Part shown: piece by piece, positions 35,580 to 47,400 of the stretch
How positions within the stretch are numbered: the stretch's first letter is position 1
Layout of the letters: the number at the start of each line of letters is the position of its first letter
Assembly: GCA_019454045.1 (NCBI GenBank)
Contig: SKCR01017766.1
Coordinates: forward strand, 38,735 to 102,734
DNA from: Zanthoxylum bungeanum
Lineage: Eukaryota > Streptophyta > Magnoliopsida > Sapindales > Rutaceae
Length of the DNA stretch: 64,000 nt
Direction: 5' to 3'
Notes under the pieces: model-generated
What the model saw: the letters and a program-made list of their open reading frames with translations, nothing else
The model's database searches: none
Told to the model about the DNA's origin: nothing
Position numbers and translations under genes: made by a program

Positions 35580-37059
35580 ATGGCGGAAGACGGAAACCAC
35601 CAACCATCAGGGAGCTCGGCTGAAGACTGGATGGAAAAGATTGAGGAGAACCTTAGGAAAGAAAGGGAGGAAAGCCAAACTCTGCTAAAAACCATAGTAG
35701 ACCGGTTGGAAAGGATAGAAGGGGCACACAATGGAAAATTCGAGGCCGGGACTAGCCGACGAAGGAACGACATAGCAGAAGGAAAAATAATTGTCGATAC
35801 AAGTGAGGACGACAGACCCCGGAGGAGGGATCCTTACAGGGTAAGATCTGTAGTGGTTCAGGAAGATTCCCAGACCGAGGACACATGGGAGGAGAAGATG
35901 ACAAATCGTCACCAGACTCCTCCTACGATAGCCCTCACAACACCCGGAGAAGAGAAAAGAAAATAATGAAAAAGTACGAGAAGATACCGACCCCGAGAAG
36001 CACCATTCCCGAGATAGCAGAAAGAAAAGAAACCACATGGGGCGGCATGGAACCAAAGACAGCACCATGAAATCTTGGTTACGGGAGGAGCTGGTCAAAT
36101 GGGGAGTATACCCCAATGCAGACAGAGGGGATGCCCAGGACGGCAAAGATGAGTCCCCCCTCACAGAAGAAATAAAGTCAGAGAAATTCCCAAAAAGATT
36201 CAGCATGCCGACCATGACACCATACAAGGGCCATACCGATCCCAAAACCCACATTGAAGGTTTCGTCCTACTAATGGAGGTGCAAGGGGTAACAGGGGAC
36301 TCCATCTGCAAAGTGTTCCCCCTAACTCTGTCCGGACCGGCCATTCTATGGTATAGAAGCCTAGCCCCAAGGAGCATCAGCAGCTTCGCACAACTGAGAA
36401 AGTCATTCATACGACACTTCAAGGGGGCTTGTGTCCCCAGAAAGACAATTGGAGAACTAAGGCTTATGAAACAAGGAGACGATGAACCTCTGAAGATATT
36501 TATTGAAAGATACCATAATATGGTACTCGAAGTCGGAGGGTATGAATCCCCCGAGGCCCTGGAAAGCTTGAAGGGAGCCTTGAGGGTCGGAAGGCTATGG
36601 ACCCATCTAAGGATCCAAGACACCCCGGACTACGCCACCGCTCTGGAGGTGGCCCGAAAATTTGTTTTGTTAGAGAACGAAGAGAAAGTATCCCGAAAAG
36701 GGAACACCATCAGAGAAAGAACCGCAAGGGAGGGTGCCCCCCGCCGAACAGAAAGAGAATCCAGAAAACCACCCCCGAAGCACAAAGAATTCAAGCCACT
36801 GCACCGGGACAATCAAGAGAGAAGGGCGCCGACCCAAGTAAACCATGTGGTCGGGGAAGATGCATACATTCCCCTAAAGAAACCACTAGGGCAAATTGTC
36901 ATGGAGATCCAGGGGAAAGGCCTCTTAGTAGAACCCGACCAAAGGAGATTCCCCCCGGACAAAAGGAACCAAAAGGCTTATTGTATACACCACAACTCCA
37001 AAGGACATGCAACAGACAGATGTAAAGATATGCGAGAACAAATGGAAGATCTAGCATGA
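35580..37059 (+). pseudogene. G2 gag
   Basis: Starts MAEDGNHQPSGSSAEDW at the first ATG after the PBS. The first segment (to about 35966) is acidic with a coiled-coil stretch (EENLRKEREESQTLLKTIVD). The frame shifts between 35900 and 36037; the retrotransposon Gag domain then runs in one frame to 37059 (SGPAILWYRSLAPRSISSF, FKGACVPRKTIGEL, LKIFIERYHNMVLEV) and ends with the basic nucleocapsid-like part and YCIHHNSKGHATDRC. An in-frame TGA at 37057-37059 separates it from pol; the frame otherwise continues unbroken. Role: structural protein of the virus-like particle. Inactivated by the frameshift and the stop. Confidence 0.9.
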
Positions 37060-39250
37060 AACGGGTATCTAAACAAATACATTGACCACGAGGTCATGAC
37101 AGCCAGACAAAGAGCACGTGGTCGCCAAATCAATATCATCGCAGAAGGAAGAACACTGGCCGAAAACTCTAACCGGTCATGGAAAGATTACAGCAGAACC
37201 CGAGGACCAGATGTCTTAGAAACAAAGCAGGTCACAGGGCTACAGGGAGGCCGATCGGTACCAATAATGTTCACTGATGAGGATACCCGAGGAGTAAGTT
37301 TCCCTCATGACGATGCATTGATAATCAAGGCAGTCATCAGCGGGTCAGAGGTAGACAGAATCCTAGTGGACCCCGGGAGCGCGGTTGACATAATTTCCAG
37401 AGAAGCACTGGACGACCTAGGGGTAGAATATGCAACCCTGACCAACGATAGCACTCCCTTATACGGTTTCGGAGGATCAGCCGTCATCCCACTAGGAAGA
37501 ATACAGTTGGCAATAACTGTCGGGACACATCCTCGGACCCGGACGATCATGACAGACTTCACTGTAGTAGACTGCATGAGCAGTTACCAGGCCATCGTCG
37601 GGCGACCCTTCATGATGAAAATAAAAGCCGTGATGTCCTGCTACCACCTGAAACTGAAATTCCCCACTCGGGAGGGGATTGGAATTGTGTGCGGAAGCCA
37701 GAAAACAGCTCGCAGCTGCTTCGCAACTCTCTTACAAGAAACTATTTGCATCACAGAAGACAACCGAAAACGACAAAGGAACCAGGGAGAAGAAGAAGAA
37801 GACAGAAGCCCAGGCGCCTGGCCAAACAAAAATGCCCGACTCGCTGCAGCTGAGGAAACCGAGGAGATAGAACTTTACGGGACAGGAAAAAGTATAAAGA
37901 TAGGGGGAGGCCTGAGCGAGTCCATACGACAAGATCTTCTAGAATGCCTGAAGGGATACCCGGACGTCTTTGCCTGGGGATACAATGACATGCCGGGGAT
38001 CGACCCGAAATTCATCAATCACCGCCTAGCAGTAGACTCATCTCGCAAGCCGGTCAGGCAAAAGAGAATGAACTTCAATCAAGAGAGGAGTAAAGTAATG
38101 GCAGCCGAGGTCGAGAAGCTACTAAAGGCGGGTCTCATCAGGGAAGCAAGGTACCCGGATTGGGTATCAAACGTGGTATTGGTCAGGAAGAACAATGGCA
38201 AGTGGCGAATGTGTGTCGATTTCACCGACTTAAACAAGGCGTGCCCAAAGGACAGCTTTCCTTTGCCAAACATAGATCAGCTAGTAGACACCACAGCCTG
38301 TCAAGGCTTACTGAGCTTCATGGATGCTTTCTCCGGATACAACCAGGTCAAAATGTGCCCGGCAGACGAAGAGAAGACAACCTTCATCACAGATCAGGGG
38401 CTTTACTGCTATAAAGTGATGCCCTTCGGGCTAAAAAACGCTGGGGCAACTTTCCAAAAGTTGGTAAACAAAGTTTTCAAACCACTCATCGGCATTACAA
38501 TGCTGGTTTATGTCGATGACATGATAACAATGTCAAAAGAACCAAACAACCACATGGACGACCTAAAAAGGACCTTCGAGCTTCTAAGAAAACACAACCT
38601 GAAGCTCAATCCGGAAAAATGTACCTTCGGGGTAGCTTCAGGGAAGTTTTTAGGCTACATGGTAAGTGCCCGAGGAATTGAAGCAAACCCACAGAAGATC
38701 CAGGCAATACTGGCCCTAAAATCTCCCAAAACAGTAAAAGAAGTACAGAGTCTGACCGGTAGAGTGGCCGCGCTCAACCGGTTCATATCACGAGCAACTG
38801 ACAAATGCCACCATTTCTTCAAAGTAATCCAAAAAGCAAAAAAGGATGTCGACTGGACGATAGAGTGCGAAGAAGCCTTCCAGCAGTTGAAACAGTATCT
38901 GGTGCAGCCCCCACTCCTGGCTAAACCACTCCCAGGTGAAACATTATACCTATATCTGGCTGTTTCAGACCGAGCAGTGAGTTCAGTACTGATACAGGAA
39001 ACCGACAAGATCCATAAGCCTGTCTACTATATCAGCAAAGCCCTCTTAGACGCTGAAACCCGGTATCCAGTACACGAACTAGTCGCCCTTTCACTAGTTA
39101 CGGCAGCTCGAAAATTACGGCCTTACTTCCAGGCCCATCCTATCCGGGTATACACAGGCCACCCCCTAAAACAAATTCTGCAGCGGCCAGAGGTTTCCGG
39201 CAGATTAGTAAAGTGGTCGGTAGAACTAAGTGAACATGACATCGCCTATC
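37060..39250 (+). pseudogene. G2 protease, reverse transcriptase and RNase H (5' part of pol)
   Basis: One long open frame (37096-39250) directly follows gag. The protease active site is VDPGSAVDII (usual VDxGSS). The RT has NNGKWRMCVDFTDLNKACPK, FMDAFSGYNQVKM, and the catalytic YVDDM at 38509-38523. RNase H has LYLAVSDRAVSSVLIQE, PVYYISKALL and VKWSVELSEHDIAY. The frame is cut by C4 at 39250 and resumes at 48490 with LPRAAVKGQALADFVAE. Before the C4 insertion this part would have been nearly intact. Confidence 0.95.
39246..39250. repeat. C4 target-site duplication, left copy (CTATC)
   Basis: CTATC immediately precedes TGTAGGGG. An identical CTATC follows the right end of C4 at 48485-48489, and removing one copy restores the G2 RNase H frame. 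Confidence 0.95.
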
Positions 39251-39722
39251 TGTAGGGGTTATTTAGGGGGTGAATCCGGTAACGCAGCGGAAGCGGTGAA
39301 AATCCGATTTTCAGATTTCAAAACTTTTTCTCGGATTAATTAAATAAACTTATTTATTTAATATTCCCAATAGTCAAATTAGGCACCAAATGGTGCTCTC
39401 GGCTTTGTGAGGAATAATGGGGATTTTGGTTGCTTTGGTGTTTTGATGTTTTGAACATCATAAGTTCATCCTAGAAATGATTTAGAATCATTCAAAATTG
39501 ATTGGATCAATTTCGGACTAAAACGGGCAAAAAACCAAAGCAATGGTATTTCGGTAAATTCACTTAAAATTGTTTTATTGAATTTATTTTCATAATTTGA
39601 TTATTGGAATATTAAATAAATAAGTTTATTTAATTAATCCGAGAAAAAGTTTTGAAATCTGAAAATCGAATTTTCACCGCTTCCGCTGCGTTACCGGATT
39701 CACCCCCTAAATAACCCCTACA
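39251..39722 (+). repeat. C4 5' terminal hairpin (472 bp, in place of 5' LTR)
   Basis: Outer arms 39251-39381 and 39593-39722 are inverted copies of each other (about 130 bp, about 97% identical by eye), separated by 211 bp. Inside the spacer is a further short inverted match (TTGCTTTGGTGTTTTG near 39451 against CAAAAAACCAAAGCAA near 39528). The right end CCCCTACA is three bases from the PBS. Confidence 0.95.
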
Positions 39723-39725
39723 AAA

Positions 39726-39737
39726 TGGTATCAGAGC
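39726..39737 (+). other. C4 primer binding site (initiator tRNA-Met type)
   Basis: TGGTATCAGAGC, perfect copia consensus. Confidence 0.95.
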
Positions 39738-40482
39738 GAGTCTGATTCTAGGCCACCTATAATGATTAGCCTTCATTGAATCAATGTTTAATCATGTTTT
39801 CTTGACTTTGTGCATGCTTATTAGGATCTAAACTGGTTAGATTTAGGGTGTATGACACTTAGCGGAAAATCCCTAATAATAAGGTTTAAATGTAATTATG
39901 TAATTGATGCATGTTATATGGTCCGTCTTGTCAATACGGTTTATGAATATCTCTTTGTGACTACATCTGAGATCGTGCCTCTGCTGTGAGGATGTAGCCG
40001 ATAAAGATTTATTTATACCGGATGTATATCAGATACTAGATAAATTCAAGCGAAAGCGGAATTCTGAACGTGCCCTAGCTGTCAGGATTACGTAAGTAAC
40101 TTGAGTTTATCATTGGCGAGTTTAACTTTGGTACGTCTCCTTGTGGGCCTGCCTTCGCAGCGACAACGAGAAACGGCCAGGACCGGTACTTAGGAGTCAT
40201 TAGTGAATGATTGACAAATGAGTTGTCTACCTGATGAATATACGTAGGCGAGACCGTGCCTCTGCTGTGAGCCGAAATATATTCACGGGATCCACTTTTC
40301 ACTATTAGAATTTAATTTAATTATTAAATATTTGTATTCTGTTTTGGGATTACAGTATTGCATGATTTAGTGGGAGGGGCATATTAGATTAAAAATCCAT
40401 GATCTAGTTTATGCTTATGATATTATATGAAACTGCTTAATTTCTGCTAACCGTTTTTCGTGATCTATATGATAGATTGGCG
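39738..40482 (+). other. C4 untranslated leader
   Basis: About 0.75 kb without a supported frame. The phrase CGTGCCTCTGCTGTGAG occurs twice, at about 39974 and 40255, giving a diverged direct repeat about 280 bp apart. Confidence 0.65.
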
Positions 40483-43400
40483 ATGGCGGGACAATCCACA
40501 ATTCAGTTTACGCGTATGCTTGATGCGAACAAACTAAAAGGCGCTGAGAACTTTGCAGACTGGGAATTGGATTTGAGGATTGTCCTCGATTCCGAAAAGC
40601 TGGGTTATGTTCTTGAGGGTCCGTTGCCCCTTGCAGTGGGTGCGGATGCTTCGGAGGAGGAACGCCAAGTTTTTGAAACTTGGAAGGATGATGATTTAAG
40701 GGTTAAATCATACATCCTTAGTTCACTGTCTCCGAAACTCAAGCAACAGTATTATGGTATGTTAGATTCCTATAGTATGATGACGCGATTAAGACAATCG
40801 TTTGAGAACCAGGAACAAGTTATTGTTCACAAAGTCGCCATGGAACTGTTCCATGCGCGTCTGGATGAGGGGCAGAGTGTCAGCCCACATGTTCTTCAGA
40901 TGATCGATTTGATCGATCAATTGAGGCAACATAATCTCATCTTGAATGACATTCTTGGTAGGAGTGTCATTCTTGGTTCACTGCCAGCTTCATTTCGCCA
41001 GTTCGTGATGTACTTCAACATGCACGGGACTGTCTGTATCTACCAGGAGCTACATAGGATGTTGCTCACGGCAGAAGAGGACCTTAAGAAGCGAGTACCG
41101 ACTAGCCCTCCTAGAACTACTTCTCTTTCGGCTTCTTCCCAAGGATGGTCCAAGGGAAAGAATAAGAAAGGCAAGAAGAAGAAGAAGGCTTTTGGTCCTC
41201 AACAACAGACGAAGATTGCAAAGCCCAAAAGGGCTTCTGAAGACAAATGCCACCACTGCAGCAAAGTTGGGCACTGGAAAAGGAACTGTCCTGATTACAT
41301 TGCCCAAGTGAGGAGAGACAGAGCTTCTACATCAGGTACTTTAATTTTTCCAGTTATTGATTTATCTTTGGCTTGTGAAGCCGTTACATCCAGCTGGATT
41401 TTAGATTCTGCTTGTCCCATTCACATTTGCAATTCGTTGCAGGTGCTGGAGGAAAGTAGGAAACTGAAGCCTGGAGAGATGCAGTTGCGATTCGGGAGTG
41501 GAGACTCTTTGGATGCAGTTGCAGTGGGAGTATGCGAGATCTCATTACCGAATGGGACACTTTTGTTATATGACTGTCATTTTGTACCGGGATGTGTCGC
41601 TAATATTATATCACTTTTTGTATTAGATACAGAAGGCTATTGTATTAATATTAAGAATAGTTCTTTGTATTTATATGATAAAAATAATATTCAGATCCTT
41701 AATTGTCCAAACCAGCATGGTCATTATACATTGCAAACTTCAAAAGATATATTAAGTACTGGAGTTAATAAACGTAGTTTACCTGTAATAAATAATACTG
41801 AACTTTGGCATATGAGACTTGGTCACATTGGCGTTAAACGCCTTACCCAATTGGTTAGGAATGGTTTGATATCAGATCTTACCATTGAATCCTATCCAAC
41901 TTGTGAATCCTGTATTCAGGGTAAGATGACCAAAGCCCCATTTTCTGGTGTTGGACACCGTGCCACTAACTTACTGGAACTCGTACATTCTGATGTATGT
42001 GGTCCACTAAGTCAAACTGCTCACAGTGGTTATTCGTACTTCGTTACCTTTATCGATGATTTATCACGGTAATGTTATGTGTATTTGATGCAACATAAAT
42101 CGGAAACCTTTGAAAAGTTCAAAGAGTTCCGAAATGAAGTAGAAAAACAAACTGGTAAATATATTAAATGCCTTCGATCAGATCGAGGCGGTGAATATAT
42201 GAGTGGTGAGTTCATGGATTATATGAAGGAGAATGGGATTCTCGCTCAATATACTCCTCCAGGTACACCACAGCACAATGGTGTATCTGAAAAGAGAAAT
42301 CGGACTTTATTGGATATGGTCCGATCGATGTTGAGTTTCACAGATTTGCCCTATTACTTATGGGGCTACTGTCACTTAACAGCCGCACATCTTTTGAATA
42401 AGATTCCTTCAAAGGCTGTTCCTACGACACCGTATCAGATATGGTTCGGTAAGAGACCAAATCTTAATTATATTAAGGTTTGGGGTTGTCCTGCCTATGT
42501 CAGGGTAACTCAGCAAAGTAAGCTTTCGCCTCGAGGGCAAAAGTTTAGGTTTGTTGGATATCCCTCGAACACGAGGGGATATCTGTTCTATGATACCGAG
42601 CATCGAAATGTGTTCGTAGCTCGCTTCGCAAAATTTCTAGAAGTAGAATTTTTGTCAGAAGGTGGTGATCATAGACAGGTTGAGCTTGATGAAGTCCAAC
42701 CTGAAAACAACGAACCAACGGAGGAACCTGAAGTTCAAGTAGATGAAGGACCTTCAACACACACACTCCGTAGGTCGGAAAGGGTATCTAGACCTCCTGA
42801 ACACTTGTATTTGATACAAGAAAAGAGTCTGGATGTTCTCTTAGTTGAAGAGACAGATCCTTTTTACCTATAGAGAATCGATGTTGGACATCGACTCCGT
42901 GAAATGGCAAAGTGCCATGAAATCCGAGATAGACTCAATGCATGAAAATCAAGTTTGGGACTTGATTCCGCTTCCCGAAGGAATTGTTCCTATCGGTTGT
43001 AAATGGGTTTACAAGAGGAAGCGCGGGCCTGACGGTAAGGTTGAAACTTACAAGGCCCGACTGGTAGCAAAAGGTTACACGCAGCGACCTGGCTTCGACT
43101 ACGATGAAACTTTTTCCCCGGTAGCAATGCTTAAGTCTATCCGGATTTTGCTTTCTATAGCTGCGTATCATGACTACGAGATTTGGCAAATGGATGTCAA
43201 AACGGCTTTTCTAAATGGATTTCTTGATGAAGAAATCTATATGGAACAGCCGGAAGGTTTCACATCCAGCGAAACCTCGGGTATGGTATGTAAGCTTAAG
43301 AAGTCCATTTATGGACTTAAACAAGCTTCACGAAGTTGGAATCTTCGATTCGATGAGATTATTAGATCGTCTGGTTTTCTCAAGAATTCGGAAGAATCCT

Positions 43401-44427
43401 GTGTGTATCAGAAGGCCAGTGGGAGCATGGTCGTATTTTTAGTCCTATATGTTGATGACATCCTAATCATTGGGAATGATTTAGGAATGTTGCAAAGCGT
43501 CAAAGCGTACCTCTGTAAGAATTTCTCATGAGGACCTGGGAGAAGCTTCCTATGTTTTAGGGATAAAACTCTATAGAGATAGACAAAGGAGGCTGATTGG
43601 GTTATCCTAATCAACGTACATAGATAAGATCTTGGAACGGTATAGCTTTGGTAACTGTAAGACAGCAAACATACCGTTCAGACATGGGATTCATCATTCT
43701 AAGAAGATGTGTCCACAAACAGAAGATGAGAAGGTTAGAATGTCTAACCAACCTTATGCTTCATTTTGGGTAGCATAATGTATGCCATGTTATGTACGAG
43801 GCCTGATATCAGTTTCGCTGTTAGCGTAACTAGTCGATATCAGTCCAATCCAGGTAATGACCATTGGATGGCCATTAAACATATCCTAAAGTATCTTAAG
43901 GTACTAAGGATAAGTTAATAATATATGGAGGAAACGAACTGCAGGTTAATGGGTATACAGACTCCGATTTCCAATCAGATCCCGATGATAGAAAGTCTAC
44001 ATCTGGATTTGTCTTTACCCTTAACGGAGGTGCAGTTTGTTGGAAGAGTTCCAAACAGGGATCGACAGCTGATTCCACCACTAAGGCGGAATATATTGCA
44101 GCTTCTGAAGCTGCAAAAGAGGCTGTGTGGATAAAGAACTTTATCACAGAATTGGGAGTTGTCCCAAGTATCGAGAATGCGATTCCGTTATACTGTGATA
44201 ATACTGGAGCCATTGCGCAAGCAAAGGAACCGAGGGCGGATCAGAAGTCGAAGCATGTGGAACGTAAGTACCACATCATTCGAGAGATCGTGTCGCGAGG
44301 GGATATTGTCGTGTGCAAGGTACCGAGTGAAGATAATGTAGCAGACCCGCTGACGAAGGCCATACCTCCGAAGTTGTTTGATAAAACGTGGAGTCCATGG
44401 GTATTAGATACAATCGATTGGCACTAG
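40483..44427 (+). pseudogene. C4 gag-pol polyprotein, recently inactivated
   Basis: The first ATG is 40483 (MAGQSTIQFTRMLDANKLKG). Gag runs to the CCHC knuckle CHHCSKVGHWKRNC at 41248-41289. Protease has WILDSACPIH (D-S-A instead of D-S-G). GAG-pre-integrase (LWHMRLGHIGVKRL, CESCIQGK) and integrase (HSDVCGPL, SDRGGEY, GVSEKRNRTLLD) follow. RT is at about 42890-43531 (WQMDVKTAFLNGFLDEEIYM, YVDDILIIGND) and RNase H ends with ERKYHIIREIVSRGDIVV and ADPLTKA at 44427. Damage is light: an in-frame TAA at 42070-42072 in integrase, a one-base T-run change near 42862, and several frame breaks between 43531 and 43930. Otherwise it is full length (about 1300 codons). Confidence 0.93.
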
Positions 44428-44429
44428 AG

Positions 44430-44443
44430 CAAGTGGGAGATTT
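44430..44443 (+). other. C4 polypurine tract
   Basis: CAAGTGGGAGATTT directly before TGTTGGGG; the same tract type as C1 and C2. Confidence 0.85.
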
Positions 44444-47400
44444 TGTTGGGGTTGGTGCTCAGAGCGCCAATTCCCGGTTGTATTTCTGTTAAATACTTCT
44501 GTAAAACATTATTATTATGAATAATATATGCAGTTTCTATAATATAATCTATATTTCTATATGGTAAAGACGTAATGACCCGAGAATGATTAGTCATGAT
44601 ACAGTTGCAAAAGCGTCGCAACGGACATTGAGAAGTATCATGACGTTGTCATTCTCAGACAGTTCCTGGTCAAGGTTTACACTACTTGGTCAGTATAGTA
44701 AACCCGTTGAGACCGGTACATGTCGTATACTGGAATATATGATTCCAATGGTTTCTCAATGAACCATTAGTCTTGGAGACTAGTATAGACGTGTAGGTGT
44801 TTAGCGGATAAACACTGAACGACTCACCGAAGATTCTTAATGGATGGTACACCAGCGTCAATAAGAATCTTCTTGGGTTGAGTAGCACTTGTGATTCTTA
44901 GACTTGAGATGCCATTGTGGGCACATGAGACATCTTCTACATTAGACGGCAGTCACGTCACCGATCTATTTAGATCAGACCTCCGCCTGTTCGTTGGGTG
45001 TAGATAGATCCTCAGGGTGTCCCATGTGTATCAAGATAGGATCCGTCAGTTCTGTGTACCAGAGCATAGGTAGTCCATATGATTAGCAATCAGATAAAAC
45101 CATGGGCCCGTGGTAAAGTTTAGAAGCTAGTTCTAAACATTCTTTTTGAGATTGCTAATAGAATAGTCGACTGGATAATCCCGATAGAGATTTGACGTTT
45201 ACATCTATATCTCTGGGATTTATCCGGATACATGTGACGGAGGAATTATACATTTGCCATGACCTCGACCTGTATGGTTCAGCGAGATTATTCGTGATCG
45301 TCATAATCTACGGGTGGATAGATTATGGACACGAAATTAGATTTTGTGACGGATATGCCTGAACCTAGAGAGTCTCAATAATGAAACATACTCGTTGAGC
45401 ACTAGAGCAACATAAATAAATAATATTGATATTATTAAAGTCGTTTAATGGTTAAACGCAAGATACATGCTAAAGAGACTAGATAGTCATTTCCTTAATT
45501 ATTGTGTATTTACATTTAATACTTGATTAATTTAAATACACATTAATTAATAGTCAAAATGAGTTATTTGACTTATTTCCTAAATGAATATATGTTTTTA
45601 ATATTTAATGTAAATATTATACATATATTTAATATATTTGTATTTGATTAATTAATTAATTATTTAATTGTTAAATGATTAAATTAATTAAAATATAAAT
45701 ATCTTACATTAGGATATTTAAAGTAAATGACATTAGTTGCATTTGTTGACCAAAATAAATATCTAATAAAGTAGTTTATAAGATATTTGTGCAAGTTGAA
45801 TAATGATAATTGAAATGAAATTGAAATTACAATTTCTTGCATTTGGTATATGCAATTCGGCAAGGCATATTTTTGCCTTAATATAAATTGTTTTCATTTT
45901 CATTTCATTAAGTTAACCTAATACACTTTACAAGAAACACCATTAAAGAAAACAAAGAAAGCAAGTGAAGGAGAAAAGGAAAAACTTAAAGAAAAGCTGG
46001 ATTTTGTAAGTTTTTCAAACTTACTATTAGAAAGGAATTTGTTCCTTAGGATCTAGGCAACATCTTGTGATGTTCTTAAGTTATTATTTTCATTATTTCT
46101 TGTGTTTTTGATGATGGAAATTTGGTTGAAAGTGTTGAGCATGTGTAATGAAGAAATGTTGTAACTATTGTAGTTATAAACATTCTTTTAAGGTTTTTGA
46201 AACCATGTTGCTAATCTAGAGTTATTGACCCACTCTTAAATGACCTAGATTTGATCTTGAGTTGTTCATTGTGTTGAGACTTGGATTGGATGGAAGAATG
46301 ATGATTGAAGTAATTGATTTAATGTATTTGGTCTAATTTGTCCAATTTGAGGAAATTGAAAAATTAGGGTTTTTAACCTATTCCAAATTGGGGGTTTTCA
46401 TATATGTTGAGCATTTGGGTGTGTATATGATGCATGCAAAGTTTCATGTTGAACTTATTTATACACACCAAAATGCTCAACATGAAACTTTGCATGCATC
46501 ATATACACACCAAAATGCTCAACATATATGAAAACCCCCAAATTTGGAATAGGTTAAAAACCCTAATTTTTCAATTTCCTAAATTGGACAAATTAGACCA
46601 AATACATTAAATCAATTACTTCAATCATCATTCTTCCATCCAATCCAAGTCTCAACACAATGAAACAACTCAAGATCAAATCTAGGTCTTTAAGAGTGGG
46701 TCAATAACTCTAGATTAGCAACATGGTTTCAAAAACCTTAAAAGAATGTTTATAACTACAATAGTTACAACATTTCTCATTACACATGCTCAACACTTTC
46801 AACCAAATTTCCATCATCAAAAACACAAGAAATAATGAAAATAATCACTTAAGAACATCACAAGATGTTGCCTAGATCCTAAGGAACAAATTCCTTTCTA
46901 ATAGTAAGTTTGAAAACTTACAAAATCCAAGCTTTTCTTTAAGTTTTCCTTTTCTCCTTCACTTGCTTTCTTTGTTTTCTTTAATGGTGTTTCTTGTAAA
47001 GTGTATTAGGTTAACTTAATGAAATGAAAATGAAAACAATTTTATTAAGGCAAAAATATGCTTGGCCGAAATTGCATATACCAAATGCAAGAAATTGTAA
47101 TTTCAATTTCATTTCAATTATCATTATATCAACTTGCACAAATATCTTATAAACTACTTTATTAGATATTTATTTTGGTCAACAAATGCAACTAATGTCA
47201 TTTACTTTAAATATCCTAATGTAAGATATTTATATTTTAATTAATTTAATCATTTAACAATTAAATAATTAATTAATTAATCAAATACAAATATATTAAA
47301 TATATGTATAATATTTACATTAAATATTAAAAACATATATTCATTTAGGAAATAAGTCAAATAACTCATTTTGACTATTAATTAATGTGTATTTAAATTA

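Noticed and set aside
35685..36623. 312-codon minus-strand open frame
   Set aside because: Shadow of G2 gag on the other strand; composition follows the sense codons and there is no recognisable domain.
39251..39722. MITE inserted at the C4 5' end
   Set aside because: It starts exactly at the C4 duplication and ends exactly at the PBS spacing, so it occupies the LTR position rather than lying beside one.
40477..40482. Start of C4 Gag at 40477
   Set aside because: That codon is TTG; the first ATG in frame is 40483 and is the expected plant start.
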